IMG/VR virus record: IMGVR_UViG_3300044716_001511 | Span: 1 to 45,710 of that record | Direction: 5' to 3' (one strand) | Length of the DNA: 45,710 nt | DNA from: a virus | Shown: positions 15,717-20,330 of the stretch, piece after piece | Layout: every line of letters starts with the position of its first letter | Numbering within the stretch: the stretch's first letter is position 1 | Program-made: the position numbers and the translations under genes | The notes under the pieces: generated by a model | The model's input: the letters and a program-made list of their open reading frames with translations, nothing else | What the model was told of the DNA's origin: nothing | The model's database searches: none

Positions 15717-16222
15717 CCCTTAGACCTCTGCACTTTGGTGTCGCCGCAATAACGGCCTGTCAGCGCGTAACTCTTAGCCGGCAACATCGACATCTTGTGC
15801 CAGACAATCTGCCCAATCCGCATCCCATGCCACAGGGCAACCGGATGCAGAGACCGGGCATTTTGTAGCTCCAGCGTCAGCCTGCCTTCGTAGCCCGGAT
15901 CCACGTACCCAGCCATCAGGTGCTCAATACCCTCCCTGGCACGGGAGGACTTAAGCGCCAGCTGCCCGGCTATGCAATCCGGCACCTTGAAGAACTCCAC
16001 CGTTTCCGCCAACACGAACTGGTGCGGCTGTAGCAGGAAGGGCTGCTCTGGAGCAGTGCCGCGAAGCGACACCGACTCCATCTCACTGGTGCCCTCCACC
16101 TCAATCAGCAGATTCTCGCCGAGTCTCACATCAAGACTGGCGGGATTCACGAGGGCCTCATCAAAAGGCGAGACAAGACCCCGTTTGCACAGGGTCCAGA
16201 TCTCCAGATCCGGGAGAATCAA
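15713..16222 (-). CDS. dcd: dCTP deaminase (or dCTP deaminase/dUTPase family)
   Basis: 169 residues, typical length for the trimeric family. Motifs: Asn-Pro-Ala-Ser-Leu-Asp-Val-Arg-Leu-Gly (~26-35), Lys-Ser-Ser-Arg-Ala-Arg (91-96), Tyr-Val-Asp-Pro-Gly (106-110) and Thr-Leu-Glu118-Leu, where Glu118 fits the catalytic glutamate. It makes dUTP (or dUMP) from dCTP, feeding thymidylate synthesis during replication. Coupled by 4-base overlaps on both sides. I cannot tell mono- from bifunctional by eye. Confidence 0.9.
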   Translation of the reverse strand: MILPDLEIWTLCKRGLVSPFDEALVNPASLDVRLGENLLIEVEGTSEMESVSLRGTAPEQPFLLQPHQFVLAETVEFFKVPDCIAGQLALKSSRAREGIEHLMAGYVDPGYEGRLTLELQNARSLHPVALWHGMRIGQIVWHKMSMLPAKSYALTGRYCGDTKVQRSKG

Positions 16223-16647
16223 GCGGTGATCTCCACAGGGGAAGGCGTGCCCTGGGACAGCTGGACATGCTTCCAGGTCTTACCCCACTTGATGCAGTTG
16301 ATCGTGGTGACATGCACCCCAAACTCCGCAGCGATCTTGGCAACGGACTGGGTACGCGCCGCCAAAGCCCGCTTGATCTCCAGCACCTTTGCCTCCGTCA
16401 GCACAGCCACCCCACGCTTTCCCTTGCGGCTGGACTTACGAGTCTTAACTTGAGACTTCGCAGTACGGACTTTTGCCGTACCTTTTAGCTCACCAGCTGG
16501 AGCGGCGGCGGTTTGCTTGGTGCTGCTGGCCTCCAGGTCAACGTGCTGAGCGTTGTGCAGGATGGTGGCGATCTCCTGCTGGTGCTCGGTGATGGTCTTG
16601 AGGCTGTCGGCGATGATCCGGGCTTGTGTGTCAGAGAGGATGAGCAT
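16219..16647 (-). CDS. Helix-turn-helix protein with homing-endonuclease-type DNA-binding end
   Basis: 142 residues. An N-terminal helix (~1-35), a Lys/Thr/Ser-rich linker (~45-80, very basic) and a C-terminal module (~82-128): Leu-Thr-Glu-Ala-Lys-Val, Lys-Ile-Ala-Ala-Glu-Phe-Gly-Val-His and Lys-Thr-Trp-Lys-His-Val. That end aligns with the C-terminus of the HNH protein two genes away, but there is no nuclease domain. It is likely a sequence-specific DNA binder, perhaps a regulator made from a homing-nuclease remnant. ATGA overlap with dCTP deaminase downstream. Confidence 0.7.
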   Translation of the reverse strand: MLILSDTQARIIADSLKTITEHQQEIATILHNAQHVDLEASSTKQTAAAPAGELKGTAKVRTAKSQVKTRKSSRKGKRGVAVLTEAKVLEIKRALAARTQSVAKIAAEFGVHVTTINCIKWGKTWKHVQLSQGTPSPVEITA

Positions 16648-16676
16648 GTTCTTAGGAGTGAACGGTTGTTAATGTA

Positions 16677-17003
16677 CTACGCGAAGAAGCGGGGATCCTG
16701 CTTCTTGAGCAGATTGATGCGGGAAAGCGGCAGCTTGAGCACTTCGCACATTGCCATCTCGGCCAGCTTGCTGGAGCAAATACTGTCGCTGGTGGCAAAG
16801 ACGTAGATCAGGTGCCGGTAGAGCTGGGTCAGAGTCCGAGCTTTGACCCAGTGGGTGTCGCCTGGAATGGGCTCGGTGCCGTAGTACCAGTCGTCGTAAT
16901 CAGTCGCATTGCGAATCTCACGAGACTCAGCGCTACCGATAAGGCGACTGGAGTGGTTGCCAGTTGTCGATTCGCTCGGAGAGCATTTTTCGTAGGCCGG
17001 CAT
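16677..17003 (-). CDS. Small protein, unknown
   Basis: 108 residues from ATG at 17003, overlapping the upstream gene by 71 bases, which is unusual here; the true start may be lower, but no clear ATG/GTG was found. Contains Tyr-Asp-Asp-Trp-Tyr-Tyr-Gly and a basic C-terminus (Leu-Leu-Lys-Lys-Gln-Asp-Pro-Arg-Phe-Phe). Function unknown. Confidence 0.5.
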   Translation of the reverse strand: MPAYEKCSPSESTTGNHSSRLIGSAESREIRNATDYDDWYYGTEPIPGDTHWVKARTLTQLYRHLIYVFATSDSICSSKLAEMAMCEVLKLPLSRINLLKKQDPRFFA

Positions 17004-17172
17004 CGGTAGCAGGAATCACGTCTTCATCAGAAAGGTAGAAGGAGCCTCGGCACACGGCAGGCACCCAGTGGGGCGAGACTGCCACAAGCTCCATCTCCTC
17101 CACCAAGGCCTCGACGGTGAGGCAGTTGTTGACGCCAAAGGACAGGTCAATAACTTCAAGAATCTGCCTCAC
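16933..17172 (-). CDS. Small protein, unknown
   Basis: 79 residues from a GTG at 17172 that overlaps the upstream stop (GTGA); a longer frame from 17202 is less likely. Contains Phe-Gly-Val-Asn-Asn-Cys and Val-Ser-Pro-His-Trp. No membrane segment. Unknown function; part of the early small-gene cluster. Confidence 0.6.
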   Translation of the reverse strand: MRQILEVIDLSFGVNNCLTVEALVEEMELVAVSPHWVPAVCRGSFYLSDEDVIPATDAGLRKMLSERIDNWQPLQSPYR

Positions 17173-17408
17173 TGGAGCACCTCTGTAGCAGCAGTACGGC
17201 ACTCAAGCTGTTCGAGCCACACGTCCCAGCTCATCTTGAGGAACTGGGCAAGGTCGTCCATTTGAGCAAGTTGTGCGAGGTGGTAGCCGGGATCCTGCCC
17301 AGCAGCCTCGGTTTCGACAATCGCCTGTTGCAGCAGATGCTGGCTCCAAGTGACGGCGAAGTACCACCTGGACAGGTTTTCGTTTGGAACGCTGGTGTGG
17401 GTAGCCAT
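17169..17408 (-). CDS. Small helical protein, unknown
   Basis: 79 residues from ATG at 17408, helix-rich (Trp-Ser-Gln-His-Leu-Leu-Gln-Gln-Ala). The first gene after a 213-base gap, so it may begin a transcript. Upstream on the minus strand TTGACG is followed 17 bases later by ACACTA, a poor -10. Function unknown. Confidence 0.6.
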   Translation of the reverse strand: MATHTSVPNENLSRWYFAVTWSQHLLQQAIVETEAAGQDPGYHLAQLAQMDDLAQFLKMSWDVWLEQLECRTAATEVLQ

Positions 17409-17621
17409 GGGCGTGTGTAACAGAAACAGAGCGAGAGCTGTCTGCCCTCGCCCTGTAGTGTTGCACAGAAACAGCCCCCGTCAACCCTGCCCTGTTGTAA
17501 TCCGTTACACGGCCCTAGCCGCTAAGCTTCGGGTCCAACGATTTCATCGCTGGGCATTCCGCAGTGTGGAGGCTGCGGTGAGGCGTGCAGGCGCGAGAGC
17601 CGACGCCACCTCCACACCCCA
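17409..17621. other. Noncoding gap in minus-strand block
   Basis: 213 bases without a convincing gene. It holds two copies of CAGAAACAG (near 17413 and 17466), which read CTGTTTCTG on the coding strand, and TTGACG on the minus strand before the 79-residue gene. A promoter/operator region for the distal minus-strand genes is likely. A 76-codon frame across it looks like a shadow. Confidence 0.4.
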
Positions 17622-17711
17622 TTACGGCAGCAGCTTCGACGCCAGCCAGAGCGCCAGGCAACACGCCACGACGTAGACGACGAGAAGCTCGAACAGTAGA
17701 GGCACTGTCAT
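17622..17711 (-). CDS. 29-residue single-span membrane peptide
   Basis: The ATG at 17711 overlaps the upstream stop (ATGA). Almost all of the peptide is hydrophobic (Leu-Leu-Val-Val-Tyr-Val-Val-Ala-Cys-Cys-Leu-Ala), then Trp-Leu-Ala-Ser-Lys. Such coupled micro-membrane proteins are easily missed. Role unknown; envelope interference or superinfection exclusion are guesses. Confidence 0.5.
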   Translation of the reverse strand: MTVPLLFELLVVYVVACCLALWLASKLLP

Positions 17712-17944
17712 TGGCCCTCCAGCTCGGCGGCAATGGCGAGGACACGAAGGCGCATCAGTTGTCGGGCTTGCACTTCGACATCCATTCCGACCATATATTC
17801 GTGCGGCACCGCCTGATCCGCAGCAGCGCGGAGGGCGGCTGGGAGCGCACCTTGTAGCAGCGTTTTGGCTATGTGGTCACCGTGTAAGGGGTACTTGCCG
17901 AAGGCATCCAACACCGCTTGCGCGGCGGGGGAGAGGTCAGTCAT
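17708..17944 (-). CDS. Small Ala-rich protein, picocyanobacterial phage family
   Basis: 78 residues from ATG at 17944, which shares one base with the upstream stop (TGATG). Starts Met-Thr-Asp-Leu-Ser-Pro-Ala-Ala-Gln-Ala-Val-Leu and contains Ala-Ala-Leu-Arg-Ala-Ala-Ala-Asp-Gln, a pattern I recall from Synechococcus/Cyanobium hypothetical proteins. Helical, soluble. Function unknown. Confidence 0.7.
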   Translation of the reverse strand: MTDLSPAAQAVLDAFGKYPLHGDHIAKTLLQGALPAALRAAADQAVPHEYMVGMDVEVQARQLMRLRVLAIAAELEGQ

Positions 17945-18228
17945 CACTCCGCCTCCTGCTGCGGCACCGGCTCGATGGCGGGGTGGCCCCATTTGGCAAG
18001 GACGGCGCGGGCGAAGCGGCGGCACTCTTGGAAGTCAGCCTCAGGGCCTTCCTGATCCCACAGGTCGTACAGCTCCTCATCCGTTGGCCCCTGCGGCTCG
18101 GGCTGGGCCAGGGCGGCGCGGGCGCGGACAAGCAAATCGTGGTGCGCCTCATCAACAGCGTATGTGTTGAACGCGGCATGAAGCTCAGCGCAAAGCGCTC
18201 GCCAGTCGGTGGGGGAGAGGTCAGCCAT
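17944..18228 (-). CDS. Small protein, picocyanobacterial phage family
   Basis: 94 residues from ATG at 18228 (a TTG one codon earlier is possible). Contains Arg-Ala-Arg-Ala-Ala-Leu-Ala-Gln-Pro-Glu-Pro-Gln-Gly-Pro-Thr-Asp-Glu-Glu, a linker I recall from many picocyanobacterial hypothetical proteins. The N-terminus (Asp-Leu-Ser-Pro) resembles that of the next gene. Overlaps the upstream gene by 8 bases. Function unknown. Confidence 0.7.
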   Translation of the reverse strand: MADLSPTDWRALCAELHAAFNTYAVDEAHHDLLVRARAALAQPEPQGPTDEELYDLWDQEGPEADFQECRRFARAVLAKWGHPAIEPVPQQEAE

Positions 18229-18565
18229 CAAGTTGCTCCAGGGCGCGGCGGATTAGGTAGACATCAATGTCGTCATCTTCCAGTGCTTTCAACGCCTGCT
18301 CCTTCAAGCTCGGCAGATTGGGACGCATCGCCTCTTTTAATGATTCACCTACTGGAGTAATCCGTAGATACGGTTCATTCAGAGCATTATGATCCAGCCA
18401 CTTTGCATCTTCTGCAAGTTGTTGGTCAGCGCCCCATTGGGCGGCACGTGTGGCGATGTGCTGTTCGTACGCCCAGTGTTTATCGTTGTGTGGCACGCCT
18501 GAAAGGTTGGCGTCGTGCCCCCACTGCTGCACCAGCTCCGGCGGTGGGGTGATGGGGTGGATCAT
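18221..18565 (-). CDS. Small protein, picocyanobacterial phage family
   Basis: 114 residues; ATGA overlap with the upstream membrane-protein gene. Starts with His-Pro-Ile-Thr-Pro-Pro-Pro-Glu-Leu-Val-Gln-Gln-Trp and has Ala-Ala-Gln-Trp-Gly-Ala-Asp-Gln-Gln-Leu, then Ser-Leu-Lys-Glu-Gln-Ala-Leu-Lys-Ala-Leu. This pattern recurs in Synechococcus-type hypothetical proteins as I recall them. No catalytic motif. Probably an early host-interaction factor by location only. Confidence 0.7.
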   Translation of the reverse strand: MIHPITPPPELVQQWGHDANLSGVPHNDKHWAYEQHIATRAAQWGADQQLAEDAKWLDHNALNEPYLRITPVGESLKEAMRPNLPSLKEQALKALEDDDIDVYLIRRALEQLDG

Positions 18566-18714
18566 TTAATACACTCCCACCAGATAATTCCCTTGACTAC
18601 CGCGCCACCAGCGGCGTGACATTCAGACGCAAACTGCACGGTGCAAAAAAGTGAAGTCACAGCAACAATGAAGCCAATCAAGAGGAGTGTTGCATTTAAT
18701 GGTTGCTCATTCAT
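18562..18714 (-). CDS. 50-residue membrane protein
   Basis: The ATG at 18714 lies 8 bases inside the upstream gene and the stop overlaps the next ATG (ATGA). Residues ~8-27 form one hydrophobic span, followed by Phe-Ala-Ser-Glu-Cys-His-Ala-Ala-Gly-Gly and Ile-Ile-Trp-Trp-Glu-Cys-Ile. The two cysteines would lie on one side of the membrane. Not recognised functionally. Likely real because of the double coupling. Confidence 0.65.
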   Translation of the reverse strand: MNEQPLNATLLLIGFIVAVTSLFCTVQFASECHAAGGAVVKGIIWWECIK

Positions 18715-18889
18715 TGAGCAGTTCTCCGTCAACCATGGCGTCGCACCACTCCTTGAACGGTGCTTCGATCTGGGCCATGGCCTTGTTGTCGATGGTCTCG
18801 GGTTTGAGGATCATGCCGAGCGCGAGACCAAGAGCATTGCCGAGGCGATCCTCAAGGCTGTTCAGTGGCACGAACTTGTAGTCAGTCAT
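18707..18889 (-). CDS. Small protein, unknown
   Basis: 60 residues from ATG at 18889, 8 bases inside the upstream gene; the longer frame from 18928 is less likely. Contains Leu-Gly-Asn-Ala-Leu-Gly-Leu-Ala-Leu-Gly-Met and Ala-Pro-Phe-Lys-Glu-Trp-Cys. Amphipathic, soluble. Function unknown. Confidence 0.6.
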   Translation of the reverse strand: MTDYKFVPLNSLEDRLGNALGLALGMILKPETIDNKAMAQIEAPFKEWCDAMVDGELLNE

Positions 18890-19064
18890 CTTCGTTGGGC
18901 AAGAGTTCAAGAAGTGAGTCAATGGCAAGACCTGTCGTGTTTTCTGAGCCTGGTGTGTAATACTGCGCCTCTACCAGCGCTATTCGCAAACGCTCAATGC
19001 AGGGCCACGGGTCGCGCAGCTCGGTGGAGAAGTCTTGGAATGGTGCGGGGTGAAAGTCGGTCAT
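18882..19064 (-). CDS. Small protein, unknown
   Basis: 60 residues; ATGA overlap with the upstream gene. Starts Met-Thr-Asp-Phe, like several neighbours that start Met-Thr-Asp, and ends acidic (Pro-Asn-Glu-Asp-Asp). Function unknown. Confidence 0.6.
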   Translation of the reverse strand: MTDFHPAPFQDFSTELRDPWPCIERLRIALVEAQYYTPGSENTTGLAIDSLLELLPNEDD

Positions 19065-19486
19065 CGCTCGACCTCCTGCTCAAGAGCAAAGACAAGCGCA
19101 GGCGGAAAGTACACATCGGGGTTGCCGGTCATCCACGCCGCCACTTCGCGAATCGCGGCGCGTGCTTCGGGTTCCCAGTTGATGGGCTCGTCGTCTCGGC
19201 CGATGGCACGGGCCACCCGGTCAACCAGCGAACTCCTAATTTGGCTTGGATTAGGAGTTGGCTTGGAGTCCTCGTTGTCAGGCAGCAGGGCGGTAAAGAA
19301 TTTCAGGCGGTCTGGTGCAAGCGAGGCGCAGGTGTTGGCCAATCGCAGGTGGTCTATGCGCCACTGCTTGGAGTTGGCCTCCAGCGCCTCAATGCGGGCG
19401 CAAAGTTCAAGGAGGCAGGCCCGGGTATCGGAAGCAAATGCTCCGGCATCAGCCCATTGTTCGGGTGTTGCTCTGTAGTCAGTCAT
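19061..19486 (-). CDS. Small helical protein, picocyanobacterial family
   Basis: 141 residues; ATGA overlap with the AP2 gene. Starts Met-Thr-Asp-Tyr-Arg-Ala-Thr-Pro-Glu-Gln-Trp-Ala, then a helix with Cys-Leu-Leu-Glu-Leu-Cys-Ala-Arg-Ile-Glu-Ala-Leu-Glu (short coiled coil) and a variable linker, then Ser-Ser-Leu-Val-Asp-Arg-Val-Ala. I recall this start and helix from many Synechococcus/Cyanobium hypothetical proteins. Function unknown. Confidence 0.7.
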   Translation of the reverse strand: MTDYRATPEQWADAGAFASDTRACLLELCARIEALEANSKQWRIDHLRLANTCASLAPDRLKFFTALLPDNEDSKPTPNPSQIRSSLVDRVARAIGRDDEPINWEPEARAAIREVAAWMTGNPDVYFPPALVFALEQEVER

Positions 19487-19749
19487 TCGGTGATTTCGTT
19501 GATGACAGCGTGTTCGCCAATGATGCGCAGAGCGGCCTCGTTGTAGGCCAAGGCCGCCTCGCGCTCGGTGGCATGGTTACCGAGGTAGTAGCGCCCACCC
19601 CGGTAACCCAGTGCTGCCCGCCACGGCAGCTTGGGATTGTTGCTACGCGACACACCTCGATAAACGCTGGCGCGGTTGGCAGGCCGCGGCCGATTGGCCA
19701 TCGACAGGTAGTAAGCCTCCTTGGTGCCGCTGCAGTTGAAGTACCCCAC
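19483..19749 (-). CDS. AP2-domain DNA-binding protein
   Basis: 88 residues from a GTG at 19749; an ATG at 19701 is an alternative. Residues ~28-85 match an AP2/ERF-type domain: Tyr-Arg-Gly-Val-Ser-Arg, Trp-Arg-Ala-Ala-Leu, Tyr-Leu-Gly-Asn, then Glu-Ala-Ala-Leu-Ala-Tyr-Asn-Glu-Ala-Ala and Asn-Glu-Ile. In phages this domain usually sits on HNH homing endonucleases (one is at 25536); here it stands alone. It probably binds DNA as a regulator or is a nuclease remnant. Confidence 0.85.
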   Translation of the reverse strand: MGYFNCSGTKEAYYLSMANRPRPANRASVYRGVSRSNNPKLPWRAALGYRGGRYYLGNHATEREAALAYNEAALRIIGEHAVINEITE

Positions 19750-19770
19750 GAACTTATGTCGAGTGTAACA

Positions 19771-20073
19771 CTAGTCTACAGGGACACCAAGGATTTCGGG
19801 CTGGAGGTCAGTCATGACGGACACGTCCGCCCCATGCCGCAACGCCTGCCCCACTAGGTAGTGGAACGAATCCACGGCATCCTCGTCACACTCGATCTGG
19901 TACTCCTCGACCTCGCAGGCCCTCCCGCGCTTGAACCAGCAGATCCGCACCACAGCCAGGAGATGGTCTGGCGTGGTGGTGACGTTGTAGTCCAGCATCG
20001 GCCTACGGGGTTTTTTCGGACGAGGCTTGGACACGGGGGGATCCCTCCAAAACAGCCATGCGGCAACCCGCAT
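19771..20073 (-). CDS. Small protein, unknown
   Basis: 100 residues from ATG at 20073 with AGGG just upstream; a GTG at 20106 overlapping the preceding stop would give 111. The start has a hydrophobic patch (Val-Ala-Ala-Trp-Leu-Phe-Trp) then Pro/Lys-rich residues, then a folded part with Val-Arg-Ile-Cys-Trp-Phe-Lys-Arg and Glu-Glu-Tyr-Gln-Ile-Glu-Cys-Asp. Function unknown. Confidence 0.5.
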   Translation of the reverse strand: MRVAAWLFWRDPPVSKPRPKKPRRPMLDYNVTTTPDHLLAVVRICWFKRGRACEVEEYQIECDEDAVDSFHYLVGQALRHGADVSVMTDLQPEILGVPVD

Positions 20074-20098
20074 AAGCCCTAGGAAAAAGTTAGGCGCG

Positions 20099-20299
20099 TT
20101 AAACACCGGTAACTCTGACCTCTGTGAGTTGGGCGTAGACCTCGGCGCGTTCGGCCTCCGGCAGTGTTTCCAGCTGGCGCTGTGCTTCGTGAGCAACCAA
20201 CACAGCGAGAAGGTTGGAGACCTTTCGCATGGTCCGCTTAGACAGCCACTCCAGCTCGTTCGCAGTCACGTCATTGCAAGAAAAAGTGATGCGGTTCAT
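20099..20299 (-). CDS. Putative small DNA-binding protein
   Basis: 66 residues from ATG at 20299. A strand (Arg-Ile-Thr-Phe-Ser) followed by two helices (Asn-Glu-Leu-Glu-Trp-Leu-Ser-Lys-Arg and Val-Ser-Asn-Leu-Leu-Ala-Val-Leu-Val) fits a ribbon-helix-helix protein, weakly. First gene after the primase-helicase on the minus strand. Could regulate the block; inference only. Confidence 0.5.
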   Translation of the reverse strand: MNRITFSCNDVTANELEWLSKRTMRKVSNLLAVLVAHEAQRQLETLPEAERAEVYAQLTEVRVTGV

Positions 20300-20330
20300 A
20301 AAAAGGCATACGAACCGCACCACTATACGA

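Noticed and set aside
17515-17745. 76-codon minus-strand open frame in the 17.4-17.7 kb gap
   Set aside because: It is Arg/Ser/Ala-rich without a start signal and conflicts with the coupled 29-residue membrane frame; treated as a shadow.
18641-19546. Plus-strand open frame (301 codons) across the small-gene cluster
   Set aside because: It runs opposite several coupled minus-strand genes with ATGA overlaps; no plausible start site and no recognisable motif.
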